Assembly: GCA_016209725.1 (NCBI GenBank)
Contig: JACQVO010000257.1
Location: 1-22,378, forward strand
DNA from: Candidatus Methylomirabilota bacterium
Lineage (GTDB): Bacteria > Methylomirabilota > Methylomirabilia > Methylomirabilales > 2-02-FULL-66-22
Direction of reading: 5' to 3'
Length of the DNA stretch: 22,378 nt
Below, in pieces: positions 5,850 through 14,095 of this stretch. The translations under genes were made by a program, and so were the position numbers. Below the pieces are notes generated by a model. It was given only the letters and a program-made list of their open reading frames with translations. It made no database searches and had not been told where the DNA came from. Each line of letters begins with the position of its first letter. Position 1 is the first letter of the stretch.

Positions 5850-6467
5850 ATGTGGCGGCTGCTGCGGTGGGTGCTGACGATGGCCAGTGTCCTGCTCGTA
5901 GCCGGTGCCAGCCCGGCTGGCGTGCGAGCGGCCTCCGGGGCCGACCCTTCCATGCCGGGCGCCGGGCCGGCCGAGGTCACCCTCCGGCAAGTCCACCTGA
6001 TCGAGACCCGCGGTGGATCCCGGCTGTGGGAATTGTGGGCGGATCGTGCCGAGGTCCACGAGCGGGAGGGCTATGCCGTCCTCTCCCGGATCACCCGTCC
6101 CGTGGAAGTCACCCTCTATTCCGCCGAGGGGCAACTCCGCTGCACGGCCAACCGTGCCACGGTGGACCTGGCGACCAAGAACGTGCGCCTGGAGGGTGAG
6201 GTTTTCGGACGGTCCGACCAGGGAGTGGAGATCCGGACGGAGTCGGTTCGATGGCTGGCGGCGTCCCGACGTCTCCAGACCGACCAGCCGGTCACGGTGT
6301 CGCGCGGCGGCATGGTGAGTCGCGGCCGCGGCCTGGAGGCGGACACCGACCTGGAACAGGTGCGGATCTTCCAGAACATCACTTCGCAACTGCGTCCTGC
6401 CGCCACGCCCGTGGCACCGGCCGTGCGACCGGCGGCAAAACCGGCAGGGAGGAAGGCGGCGCCATGA
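5850..6467 (+). CDS. lptC: LPS export protein LptC-like
   Basis: The 205-residue protein starts with a hydrophobic segment (about residues 3-26) that can act as a signal anchor, followed by a beta-rich periplasmic region resembling the LptC fold (short strands such as LWELWADRAEVHE, ANRATVDLATKNVRLEGEV and GVEIRTESVRWL). It ends with a Pro/Ala/Lys-rich tail. LptC links the inner-membrane LptB2FG complex to LptA in the transport of lipopolysaccharide. Primary sequence alone is divergent, but the immediate downstream lptA and lptB make the call secure. The ATG at 5850 is chosen because it begins the signal anchor and sits just after a -10 element; a frame open from 5763 adds residues that precede the promoter. 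The stop overlaps the lptA start by 4 nt. Confidence 0.8.
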   Translation: MWRLLRWVLTMASVLLVAGASPAGVRAASGADPSMPGAGPAEVTLRQVHLIETRGGSRLWELWADRAEVHEREGYAVLSRITRPVEVTLYSAEGQLRCTANRATVDLATKNVRLEGEVFGRSDQGVEIRTESVRWLAASRRLQTDQPVTVSRGGMVSRGRGLEADTDLEQVRIFQNITSQLRPAATPVAPAVRPAAKPAGRKAAP

Positions 6468-6976
6468 TGCCGGGACGATGGGTGCTCGCGGCCGTCCTCC
6501 TCTCGGCCAGCGCGCCCGCGGGCGTCTCCTGGGCCGCGGAGGAGCGGGCCGCCATCACCATCTCGGCCGACAGCCTGGAGGTCAATCGCAAGGCCCGCGT
6601 GGCCATCTACCAGGGGAACGTGGCGGCCAACGATCGTGGGCGGGGTCTCAGCATCCTGGCGGACCGGATCGAATTCTTCTTCGACGACCGCATGGAAGAG
6701 CTCGAGCGGGTGACGGCGGCGGGGGCCGTCCGTCTGTCCCATGGCGAACGGCGGGGCGTGGCGGAACGGGCCGAGTACTTCCCCCGGGAGGATCGTGCTG
6801 TCCTCCTCGGGCACCCCAAGGTGTGGCAGGAGAACGATGTGGTGACCGGGTGTCGGATCACGCTGCTCCTGCGTGAGGATCGCAGCCGGGTGGATGGCTG
6901 CGACGGGGAGCGCGTGAACGCGGTGCTGTATCCGAAGCGCGGCGAGAGCCGGGAGCGGGGTGGCGCGCCTCGGTGA
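6464..6976 (+). CDS. lptA: LPS periplasmic bridge protein LptA
   Basis: The 170-residue protein has an N-terminal signal peptide (hydrophobic core about residues 6-20, Ala-rich cleavage region near SWAAEE). It is followed by the repeated beta-strand pattern of the OstA/LptA fold: ITISADSLEVN, VAIYQGNV, RGLSILADRIEFFFDD, VTAAGAVRLSHGERRGVAERAEYFPREDRAVLLGHPKVWQENDVVTG. The motif from 'A-A/G-G-x-V' through 'DRAVLLG-x-P-x-V-W' is characteristic. LptA subunits form the periplasmic bridge carrying lipopolysaccharide from LptC to LptD. Two adjacent ATGs (6464, 6467) are possible; 6464 overlaps the lptC stop in an ATGA arrangement and has AGGGAGGAAGG (6446-6456) upstream. Confidence 0.88.
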   Translation: MMPGRWVLAAVLLSASAPAGVSWAAEERAAITISADSLEVNRKARVAIYQGNVAANDRGRGLSILADRIEFFFDDRMEELERVTAAGAVRLSHGERRGVAERAEYFPREDRAVLLGHPKVWQENDVVTGCRITLLLREDRSRVDGCDGERVNAVLYPKRGESRERGGAPR

Positions 6977-7005
6977 GGTTCCCCTCCGCTGCCACCCACG
7001 GACAG

Positions 7006-7746
7006 ATGACGATCGGCGCGACGGAGCTCTGCCTCAAGACGGAGAAGTTGGTCAAGGCCTTCAAGGCGCGGGTCGTGGTGTCGGACCTCAGTCTCTCGCT
7101 GGATGCCGGCGAGGTGGTGGGGCTGCTGGGGCCCAATGGGGCCGGCAAGACCACGGCCTTCTACATGATCCTCGGTCTCACGCGTCCCGACTCGGGCCGC
7201 GTCCTCCTGAACGGCGAAGACATCACCTGCCTGCCGGTCCACCAGCGGGCGCGCCGGGGGATGGGCTTCCTCCCCCAGGAGCCCTCCATCTTCCGGAAGC
7301 TCACGGTGGAAGAGAATATCCTGGCGATCCTGGAGGCTCTGGGCCTTCATCCGGGGGAGCGGGCCGACCGGGCACGGACCCTGCTGCAGGAGTTGAACAT
7401 CGCCCACCTGGCCAAGAGCCCGGCCTATACCCTCTCGGGAGGCGAGCGGCGGCGGGCCGAGATCACCCGGGCCCTGGCCACCGAGCCCCGCTTCATGCTC
7501 CTCGACGAACCATTCGCCGGCATCGATCCCATCGCAGTGTATGACATCCAGGGCATCATCGAGCAGCTCAAGGATCGTGGGATCGGGGTGCTCATCACCG
7601 ACCATAATGTGAGAGAAACCTTGCAGATTGTGGACCGGGCCTATATCATTCACGAAGGACAGATCCTGCGCTCCGGGACGGCCGCGCAACTGGCGGCCGA
7701 TGAATTGGCCCGAGAGATCTACCTCGGGGAACGCTTCTCTCTCTGA
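7006..7746 (+). CDS. lptB: LPS export ABC transporter ATPase LptB
   Basis: This ATP-binding subunit powers extraction of lipopolysaccharide from the inner membrane as part of LptB2FG. All ABC motifs are visible: Walker A GPNGAGKTT (about residues 42-50 from the ATG), Q-loop in FLPQEPSIFRKLTV, signature LSGGERRRAEITRAL, Walker B MLLDEPFAGIDP and H-loop ITDHNVRET. The LPQE-SIFR and DHNVRETL contexts are specific to LptB. Two starts are plausible. ATG 7006 gives 246 residues, close to the family length of about 240. GTG 6973 overlaps the lptA stop by 4 nt and adds 11 residues without homologous counterpart. The gene ends 20 nt before rpoN. LptF/LptG are not in this window and must be encoded elsewhere. 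Confidence 0.93.
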   Translation: MTIGATELCLKTEKLVKAFKARVVVSDLSLSLDAGEVVGLLGPNGAGKTTAFYMILGLTRPDSGRVLLNGEDITCLPVHQRARRGMGFLPQEPSIFRKLTVEENILAILEALGLHPGERADRARTLLQELNIAHLAKSPAYTLSGGERRRAEITRALATEPRFMLLDEPFAGIDPIAVYDIQGIIEQLKDRGIGVLITDHNVRETLQIVDRAYIIHEGQILRSGTAAQLAADELAREIYLGERFSL

Positions 7747-7766
7747 CAGGGACGAGACCGACATCC

Positions 7767-9203
7767 ATGGCGTACGACACCAGGCTCCGCATGCTCCAGA
7801 CCCAGCGGATGATCATGACGCCGATGCTGCAGCAGGCGATCAGCCTGCTTCAGCTGTCACGGCTGGAGCTCGTCCAGGAGCTGCGGCAGCAGATGGAGCA
7901 GAACCCGGTCTTGGACGAGGACCTGGAGGAGGTGACGGAGCCCCAACTTTCCCAAGAGCAGGAGTCACCGGAGCCGGAGCCGACCGAGAAGGAGCAGGCC
8001 GAGGAGGAGCGCGCGGACCGCATCAACGACTTCGACTGGGAGAGCTACCTGCAGGACGCCTCGGACTATCGGCCCCAGATCCCGCGAGAGGAGATCGAAC
8101 GGATCGATGCGGAGGTCCACCTCACCAAGCCCCACTCCCTCATGGATCATCTCCTGTTCCAGCTCCATCTCAGCACCTCGGACCCGGAACTGCTTCGCCT
8201 GGGGACCCACCTCATCGGCAATCTGGATGAGTCCGGCTACCTCAAGGAGCCGCTGGAGGCCCTGGCCGCCGCGGCGGAGGTCGGACTGCCGCGACTGGAT
8301 GAGGCCTTGCGCCTCGTCCAGAGCTTCGAGCCCACCGGGGTCGGGGCGCGCGACCTCCGGGAGTGCCTGCTGCTCCAGCTGGAAAGCCGGCCGGACCAGC
8401 ACCCCCTGGCCAAGGAGTTGATCTCGGCCCACCTGGCGGAACTGGAAGGACGGCAGTGGGAGAAGCTGTCGGGGACGTTGGGGGTGCCCGTCAAGGACAT
8501 CCAGGAGGCGGTGGAGTATATCACCACCCTGGAACCGAAACCCGGCCGCACCTTCGGCACCGAGGACCCGCGCTATATCACGCCGGACGTGTATATTGTC
8601 AAAGTGGACGACCGGTTCGTGGTGGTGCTGAACGACGATGGGTTGCCACGCCTGCGGGTCAGCCCCTACTACCGAGCCATCCTGGCCAACAAGACCGGCA
8701 ATGGTCGGGAGGTGCGGGAATACCTCGAAGGCCGGATGCGCTCCGCCCTCTGGCTGATCCGGAGCATCGAGCAGCGCCAGCGGACCATGTTCAAGGTGGC
8801 GGAGAGCCTGGTCAAGTTCCAGCGCAGGTTCCTGGAGGAGGGGATCACCGCCCTGCGTCCCCTCACGCTGAAGGAAGTGGCCGAGGATATCGGCATGCAC
8901 GAATCCACGGTCAGCCGGGTCACCACCAACAAATACATCCACACCCCGCAGGGGCTGTTCGAGCTGAAGTACTTCTTCCACCGAGGTGTCCCCGCCACCA
9001 GCGGCGAGGCGGTTTCCTCCCTCAAGGTCAAGGATCTCATCCACAAGCTGCTCACCGTCGAGGACAGCGGCCGGCCCCTCTCGGATCAGAAGGTCGTTGA
9101 GATTCTGCGACAGGAGCACGGGGTCGAGATCGCCCGCAGGACCGTGGCCAAGTATCGGAGTCAGCTGAGGATTCCCTCCTCCAGCCGGCGCAAGCGGTAC
9201 TGA
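7767..9203 (+). CDS. rpoN: RNA polymerase sigma-54 factor
   Basis: The 478-residue protein is full-length sigma-54. Region I is the Gln/Leu-rich N-terminus (about 7-50, with QTQRMIMTPMLQQAISLLQLSRLEL). Region II is short and strongly acidic (about 50-95). The core-binding region follows (about 110-310), then the helix-turn-helix around TLKEVAEDIGMHESTVSRVTTNKY, and the RpoN box ARRTVAKYR at about 456-464 that contacts the -24 element. Sigma-54 needs AAA+ activator proteins to open promoters; none is encoded in this window. The position after lptB and before hpf is the classic arrangement. No -24/-12 promoter could be found by eye in front of the neighbouring genes. Confidence 0.97.
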   Translation: MAYDTRLRMLQTQRMIMTPMLQQAISLLQLSRLELVQELRQQMEQNPVLDEDLEEVTEPQLSQEQESPEPEPTEKEQAEEERADRINDFDWESYLQDASDYRPQIPREEIERIDAEVHLTKPHSLMDHLLFQLHLSTSDPELLRLGTHLIGNLDESGYLKEPLEALAAAAEVGLPRLDEALRLVQSFEPTGVGARDLRECLLLQLESRPDQHPLAKELISAHLAELEGRQWEKLSGTLGVPVKDIQEAVEYITTLEPKPGRTFGTEDPRYITPDVYIVKVDDRFVVVLNDDGLPRLRVSPYYRAILANKTGNGREVREYLEGRMRSALWLIRSIEQRQRTMFKVAESLVKFQRRFLEEGITALRPLTLKEVAEDIGMHESTVSRVTTNKYIHTPQGLFELKYFFHRGVPATSGEAVSSLKVKDLIHKLLTVEDSGRPLSDQKVVEILRQEHGVEIARRTVAKYRSQLRIPSSSRRKRY

Positions 9204-9360
9204 GTGTCGCCTCGCCCGTGTAGACCAGCAGCGGAGGATGTCCCACACGACCGACGAACCTGGAATCCCGAATGGACCCCCCACGCCGCGGATCTGCCCG
9301 TGGTCCCGACGGCGCGGGGGTCAAGCCACCGCGCCTGCAGTTCCCGGAAGGAGCCCGACC

Positions 9361-9888
9361 ATGCAACTCTCGGTCAAAGGCCGGAATTTGGAGATCACCC
9401 CGGCCCTCCGCGCGTACGCCGAGGAGAAGCTGAATCGCCTCACCCGGTATTTGGAGAACATCGTCACGATGCACGTGGTTCTGTCCGTGGCAAAGCACCG
9501 GCAGATCGCGGAAGTCACCCTCCGGGTGCGAGATCTGACGATCCGGGCGGAGGAGGAAGGCGACGATCTGTACTCCTCCATCGACCTGGTAGCGGAGAAG
9601 CTGGAGCGGCAGATTCTGCGCTACAAGGAGCGGATCATGGCCCACGCGGCCCGGGGCGGAAACCGCGGGGGACGTGTCGGGACGGCCGTCCCCGTGGCGG
9701 AGGAGGAGCCGCGGGTGGTTAAGACCAAGCGCTTCGCGGTCAAACCCGCGGCGGTGGACGAGGCGATCCTCCAGATGACTCTCCTGGGTCACAACTTCTA
9801 CGTGTTCCGCAACGCGGTGACCGAGGAGGTCAATGTCCTCTATCGGCGCCGCGATGGCCACTTCGGGCTGATCGAGCCCGAGGCCTGA
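9361..9888 (+). CDS. hpf: Long-form ribosome hibernation promoting factor
   Basis: The 175-residue protein joins an N-terminal HPF/RaiA domain (about 1-100: MQLSVKGRNLEITPALRAYAEEK, then beta strands and the EEEGDDLYSSIDLVAEKLERQ helix) to a C-terminal domain (about 120-170: VVKTKRFAVKPAAVDEAILQMTLLGHNFYVFRN and VLYRRRDGHFGLIEP). Long HPF dimerises 70S ribosomes into inactive 100S particles through the C-terminal domain. The ATG at 9361 is preceded by GGAAGGAG at 9346-9353; an upstream in-frame ATG at 9238 would add 41 low-complexity residues and is rejected. The 157 nt before it hold no other gene. In other bacteria hpf follows rpoN in the same way. Confidence 0.93.
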   Translation: MQLSVKGRNLEITPALRAYAEEKLNRLTRYLENIVTMHVVLSVAKHRQIAEVTLRVRDLTIRAEEEGDDLYSSIDLVAEKLERQILRYKERIMAHAARGGNRGGRVGTAVPVAEEEPRVVKTKRFAVKPAAVDEAILQMTLLGHNFYVFRNAVTEEVNVLYRRRDGHFGLIEPEA

Positions 9889-9905
9889 GACGAGGCTTGC
9901 GGCTG

Positions 9906-10502
9906 ATGTCGGAGGGCGGCCTGCGCGAGACAACGCTCCACGGGGTTCTGCTGGACGTCTACGGGATCGGCGTGCTGCTCTTGGGCGAGAGTGGGACCGG
10001 CAAGAGCGAGACGGCTCTGGATCTGGTCACCCGGGGACACCGCCTGGTGGCAGATGACGTGGTGGAGGTGGTGCGGGAGAGTGACCGGATCCTCATCGGC
10101 CGAGGCCCGACGCAGATACGCCACCACATGGAGGTCCGGGGCCTCGGCATCATCAACATCCGGGATCTGTTCGGGGTGGCGGCCATCCGCTATCGCAAGC
10201 GGATCGAGCTGGTGATCCTGCTGGAGCCCTGGCGCCCCGAGGGTGAGTATGATCGACTGGGACTGGAAGAGCAGACCCACGCCATTCTGGGTGTTCCCGT
10301 CCCGATGCTACGGATCCCGGTGTCGGCCGGGCGGAACGTTGCCATTCTGGTGGAGGTCGCCGCGCGGAATCACCTCCTGAAACTGATGGGCGTCCACGCG
10401 GCACGCAGCTTCGCGGCGCATCTTTCAGGACGCCGGGTGGACGAGGCCGCGCGCCGCGCCGACCCCGACCTTCCCAGCTTCAGCCAAGATGACACGGAGT
10501 AA
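9906..10502 (+). CDS. hprK: HPr kinase/phosphorylase, short form with catalytic domain only
   Basis: The enzyme phosphorylates and dephosphorylates a serine of HPr. The 198-residue protein contains the whole catalytic domain: ATP-binding GESGTGKS at about 27-34, GHRLVADD at about 44-51, and the family signature MEVRGLGIINIRDLFG at about 75-90. The usual N-terminal domain of about 130 residues is absent, and no room for it exists because hpf ends at 9888. Short forms like this are known from alphaproteobacteria. A late motif usually written PGRN reads AGRN here. The ATG at 9906 is preferred (GAGG at 9892-9895, 10-nt spacing) over a TTG at 9897. The target serine is present in the HPr encoded 3.6 kb downstream. 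Confidence 0.88.
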   Translation: MSEGGLRETTLHGVLLDVYGIGVLLLGESGTGKSETALDLVTRGHRLVADDVVEVVRESDRILIGRGPTQIRHHMEVRGLGIINIRDLFGVAAIRYRKRIELVILLEPWRPEGEYDRLGLEEQTHAILGVPVPMLRIPVSAGRNVAILVEVAARNHLLKLMGVHAARSFAAHLSGRRVDEAARRADPDLPSFSQDDTE

Positions 10503-10630
10503 GGCCGCCCGCCGGGGCCGATGGGGGAGGCCGCGGCCGTCGGCGGTCTTCCGACGGGATGGGGTTGGAGAGACGGCCCGAGCCACACGCCCCCGGCCAC
10601 GGGAGGCGACCGGAGCCCGGGGGATGTCTG

Positions 10631-11497
10631 ATGACGGGAATTGACTTCATCGTCGTGACCGGAATGTCCGGGGCGGGAAAGAGCGCCGCCAGCCGCTGCC
10701 TGGAGGACTTGGGGTTCTTCTGCATTGACAACCTCCCGGTCACACTCATCCCCAAGGTTGCGGAACTGTGTGCCCAGTCCGAGAAACGGATCGACCGGGT
10801 GGCCCTGGTTGTGGACGCCCGGGAGGGCCGCTTCCTGGACGGCCTCTTCGACATCCTGGTGGACCTCCGACGGGATGGCCACCTGGTTCGCATGGTGTTC
10901 CTGGAGGCCAGCGACGAGGTTCTGGTGCGCCGGTTCAGCGAGAGCCGGCGCCCCCATCCCCTGGCCCCCGGCGGATCGGCGCTGCAGGGCATCCAGGCGG
11001 AGCGCGCGCGCCTGGCCCACCTCAAGGCCAAGGCGGACTTGGTCATTGACACCTCCAGCTTCACGGTGCACGAGTTCCGGAAGCTGTTGGCCACCTCGTT
11101 CCTGGATCTGCCGGCGCCGCCCCGAACGGTCCTGTCCCTGGTCTCCTTCGGCTACAAGCACGGACTGCCGGTGGACGCGGACTTGGTCTTCGACGCCCGC
11201 TGCCTGCCCAACCCCCACTTCGTGGAGGCCCTGCAGCCGCTCACCGGCCGGGCCCCCCAGGTAGTGGAGTATGTTCTGGGGTTCGCCCCAGCCCGGGGCT
11301 TTGTGGAACGCATCCAGGAGTTCTTCCGCTTCACGCTTCCCCTGTACGTGCAAGAGGGAAAGGCGTACCTCACCATTGCGGTCGGCTGCACGGGGGGACG
11401 CCACCGATCCGTGGTCCTGGCGGAGGAATTGGCGCGGCTCCTCCGCGAAGCGGGCCACGAGGTCTCCGTGCGCCACCGCGACGTGGAGCGGGCCTGA
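10631..11497 (+). CDS. rapZ: RNase adapter/nucleotide-binding protein RapZ (YvcJ family)
   Basis: The 288-residue protein has an N-terminal P-loop domain, Walker A GMSGAGKS at about 11-18 and the CIDNLP motif at about 30-35, and a conserved C-terminal domain with SFGYKHGLPVDADLVFDARCLPNP and IAVGCTGGRHRSV. In enterobacteria RapZ directs RNase E to the small RNA GlmZ and so controls amino-sugar synthesis; in other groups the role is less defined. A position among PTS regulatory genes is typical. The ATG at 10631 follows GGGGGA (10619-10624); the frame is open from 10559 but that extension is arginine-rich and unlike the family. The 128 nt between hprK and this start are GC-rich with no gene visible. 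Confidence 0.93.
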   Translation: MTGIDFIVVTGMSGAGKSAASRCLEDLGFFCIDNLPVTLIPKVAELCAQSEKRIDRVALVVDAREGRFLDGLFDILVDLRRDGHLVRMVFLEASDEVLVRRFSESRRPHPLAPGGSALQGIQAERARLAHLKAKADLVIDTSSFTVHEFRKLLATSFLDLPAPPRTVLSLVSFGYKHGLPVDADLVFDARCLPNPHFVEALQPLTGRAPQVVEYVLGFAPARGFVERIQEFFRFTLPLYVQEGKAYLTIAVGCTGGRHRSVVLAEELARLLREAGHEVSVRHRDVERA

Positions 11498-11506
11498 GGG
11501 GAAACG

Positions 11507-11932
11507 ATGGTCGGCATCGTGATCGTCACCCATGGCGACTTGGGCGCGGAGCTCTTGCGGACGGCGCAAGAGATCGTGGGGAAATTGCCCCGGGTGGAGG
11601 CGGTCTCGATTCACGCCGCAGAGCACATCGAGAAGGCGCGGAAGAAGATCGAGATCGTCCTCCAGCGGGTCAATGACGGCAGCGGGGTGCTGATCCTCAC
11701 GGACCTCTTCGGCGGGACCCCGTCCAATCTAGTCCTCTCCTATCTCGAGGCAGGCCGGCTCGAGGTCGTGACCGGTGTGAACCTGCCGATGCTGATGAAA
11801 CTCCCCTCCGTCCGCGACGAGCGGGACCTCCGGGCCCTGGCGGACACGCTGGCCAAATACGGTCAGCGCAACATCCTGTTGGCGAGCGAGTTCCTCGCCA
11901 AGCAGGGCAAGTCGGGTCCTCCCGAGGAGTGA
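11507..11932 (+). CDS. PTS EIIA component, mannose family
   Basis: The 141-residue protein is a single EIIA-Man domain. The phosphorylated histidine is His9 in VIVTHG, and the conserved LILTDLFGGTPSN loop follows at about 60-72. EIIA receives phosphate from HPr. No EIIB, EIIC or EIID gene is near, so it probably has a regulatory rather than transport role, like orphan EIIA proteins in comparable rpoN-linked operons. The ATG at 11507 has a GAGGGGAA SD immediately upstream and lies 9 nt after the rapZ stop. The C-terminal tail (KQGKSGPPEE) is short and polar. Confidence 0.9.
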   Translation: MVGIVIVTHGDLGAELLRTAQEIVGKLPRVEAVSIHAAEHIEKARKKIEIVLQRVNDGSGVLILTDLFGGTPSNLVLSYLEAGRLEVVTGVNLPMLMKLPSVRDERDLRALADTLAKYGQRNILLASEFLAKQGKSGPPEE

Positions 11933-11980
11933 GTCCCGATCGGGGGCCAGGGTCATGCGCCGCACGCGGAGTCCACACGC

Positions 11981-14095
11981 ATGGGCGGTATTCGATTCAT
12001 CCTGGGAATGCATGCACATCAACCCGTGGGGAATCTCCCGGAGGTCTTCGCCGAGGCCTACCGACGCGCCTACCTCCCCTTCCTCGAAGTCCTGAACGAG
12101 TTTCCGCAGGTCCCCTTTGCCCTCCACTACTCTGGCGTCCTCTTCGACTGGCTGGAGGCCACCCACCCCGAGTTCCTGGACCGCCTGGCTGGTTTCACCG
12201 CCCGGGGGCAGGTCGAGCTGCTCACCGGCGGATACTACGAGCCGATCCTGGCGGCCATCCCGGACCCGGACAAGGTGGGGCAGATCCAGCGCATGACCTC
12301 GTACCTCACCTCCCGCTTCGGGGTGCGCCCCCGGGGGATGTGGCTGGCCGAGCGGGTGTGGGAGCCCCACCTGGCCAAGCCCATCGCCGAGGCCGGCGTC
12401 GAATACGTGATCCTGGATGACAACCACTTCAAGGCGGCGGGCCTGCCGGACTCGGCGCTGACGGGGTACTTCCTTACAGAGGAGCAGGGCGTTTCCCTGG
12501 CGTTGTTTCCCATCAGCCAGCGGTTGCGATATCTGATCCCGTTCCAGGAGCCGGGCGAGACGGTGGCCTACCTTCGCGAGCGAGCGTCCCTCGCCCCCGG
12601 GGGAGTGGTGGTGATGGCGGATGATGCCGAGAAGTTCGGTGGATGGCCCGGGACGCACGACTGGGTGTATCGGCGCGGATGGCTGGATCGCTTTCTCCGG
12701 GCGCTCCTGGAGCATGGTGACTGGGTGCACCTCATCACCTTCAGTCAGGCGCTGGCGGACCCGCCCCGCGGGCGGGCGTACCTTCCCTCGACGGCCTACA
12801 CCGAAATGACGGAGTGGGCTCTGCCTGCCGAGGCGGGCGTCGCCTTCGAGGAAGCCCTGACCTGCCTGGAGCGCTTGCCTGACGCCGAGCGCCTGCGCCC
12901 GTTCTTGCGGGGGGGATTCTGGCGAAACTTCCTGACGAAATACCCGGAGGCCAACACCTTGCACAAGAAAATGCTCCGGGTGAGCCGTCGGGTTCATGCC
13001 CTCCCTCGGCGGAGCCGCCAGCGGGCGGCTGCGCTGGAAGCGCTGTGGCGCGGCCAGTGCAACGACGCGTATTGGCACGGGGTCTTCGGCGGGCTGTATC
13101 TGCCGCACCTGCGCCACGCGGTCTACCACCACCTGATCCGGGCGGAGGAGGCGCTGCAAGACCCTGCGGTCGCGAGGGAGCCCGTCCGGATCGAGACCTT
13201 CGACTGGGATGCCGACGGCGCGGTGGAGGTCCTGTTGGAGAGCCCCCATCTTGGCCTGGTCGTGGAGCCGGCCCGGGGCGGCGGCGTGGTGGAGCTGGAC
13301 GCGCGCGGGAAGGCCTTCAACCTGGGGAACACGTTCACCCGGCGGCCCGAGGCCTATCACCGGAAGCTGGGGAGTCGTGCCCGAAGGGAGGACGAGGGAG
13401 CGGCCACGATTCACGAGGAGCGGGGCGCGAAGGAAGAGGGGCTCGTGGACCTCCTCCACTACGACGCCTACCGGCGCGCCAATTTCCTCGACCACTGGCT
13501 GCCCGCAGAAGCGACGCTGACCGACCTGTGTCGCCAGGGGGGCCGCACGGGCCTGGCACTGACCACCTACGAGACGCGCATCGCTCGGAAGGGAGCCACC
13601 CCCGTGCTGGACCTGGAGGGTCGGGAGGTGCGGACAGAGGCCTCCCTCCGCGTGCGCAAGCGGTTTCGTCTGGCCCCGGATGCGCCCCGCCTGACGGTGG
13701 AGTACCGGCTGGAGCCCCAGGAGTTCGCCGGGCCATCGCGATTCGGGGTGGAGCTCAACCTGGCCTTCCATATGGGCCCTCCGCCGGACCGCTTCGTGGA
13801 GATCAACGGGGAACGCCCGGCCGATCCCTCTCTGTTCGCCGTGGCCGAGACCGCGGCGGTCCGGGAGCTTCGCATCGTGGATGCCTGGTTGGGACTGGCG
13901 GCCCTTCTCAACCTCGACCCGCCGGCGACGCTCTGGCGCTGTCCGGTCCAGACGATTTCCCAGTCGGAGGCGGGCTACGAACGGGTGGCGCAGCAGATCG
14001 CGCTCCTGCCGCACTGGCCTCTGGGAGGAGCCGACGGGATCAGCAGCCTGAGACTACTCCTGACCGTCGAGAGCTGGGGGGCGGCCGGCGGATGA
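11981..14095 (+). CDS. GH57 family alpha-glucan enzyme (4-alpha-glucanotransferase or alpha-amylase type)
   Basis: The 704-residue protein starts with the GH57 signature LGMHAHQPVGN and has the catalytic nucleophile at about Glu124 in WLAERVWEP. The acid/base Asp is at about 214-215 in VVMADDAEKFGGWPGTH. The middle helical region and the C-terminal beta-rich region (from about 400) follow the order of 4-alpha-glucanotransferase-type GH57 enzymes, including the late FLDHWLP and ELNLAFHM segments. Such enzymes rearrange or hydrolyse alpha-1,4-glucans such as glycogen. There is no signal peptide, so it should act in the cytoplasm. The ATG at 11981 has GGAG at 11968-11971. It overlaps the HPr start by 4 nt and follows EIIA by 48 nt, tying glucan metabolism to the PTS regulators. 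Transferase versus hydrolase cannot be decided here. Confidence 0.88.
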   Translation: MGGIRFILGMHAHQPVGNLPEVFAEAYRRAYLPFLEVLNEFPQVPFALHYSGVLFDWLEATHPEFLDRLAGFTARGQVELLTGGYYEPILAAIPDPDKVGQIQRMTSYLTSRFGVRPRGMWLAERVWEPHLAKPIAEAGVEYVILDDNHFKAAGLPDSALTGYFLTEEQGVSLALFPISQRLRYLIPFQEPGETVAYLRERASLAPGGVVVMADDAEKFGGWPGTHDWVYRRGWLDRFLRALLEHGDWVHLITFSQALADPPRGRAYLPSTAYTEMTEWALPAEAGVAFEEALTCLERLPDAERLRPFLRGGFWRNFLTKYPEANTLHKKMLRVSRRVHALPRRSRQRAAALEALWRGQCNDAYWHGVFGGLYLPHLRHAVYHHLIRAEEALQDPAVAREPVRIETFDWDADGAVEVLLESPHLGLVVEPARGGGVVELDARGKAFNLGNTFTRRPEAYHRKLGSRARREDEGAATIHEERGAKEEGLVDLLHYDAYRRANFLDHWLPAEATLTDLCRQGGRTGLALTTYETRIARKGATPVLDLEGREVRTEASLRVRKRFRLAPDAPRLTVEYRLEPQEFAGPSRFGVELNLAFHMGPPPDRFVEINGERPADPSLFAVAETAAVRELRIVDAWLGLAALLNLDPPATLWRCPVQTISQSEAGYERVAQQIALLPHWPLGGADGISSLRLLLTVESWGAAGG

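Noticed and set aside
9204..9360. Search for a sigma-54 (-24/-12) promoter in front of hpf
   Set aside because: No TGGCAC-N5-TTGC-like pair with correct spacing was found in the 157 nt, so sigma-54 control of hpf is not claimed.
9238..9360. Longer hpf starting at ATG 9238
   Set aside because: The extra 41 residues are Pro/Arg-rich and not part of the family, and a good SD sits directly before ATG 9361.
11729..14014. 761-codon open frame on the minus strand opposite EIIA and the GH57 gene
   Set aside because: It is a GC-rich antisense shadow. The + strand frames have clear GH57 and EIIA motifs, while the minus-strand product is low-complexity, rich in Arg, Gly, Pro and His.
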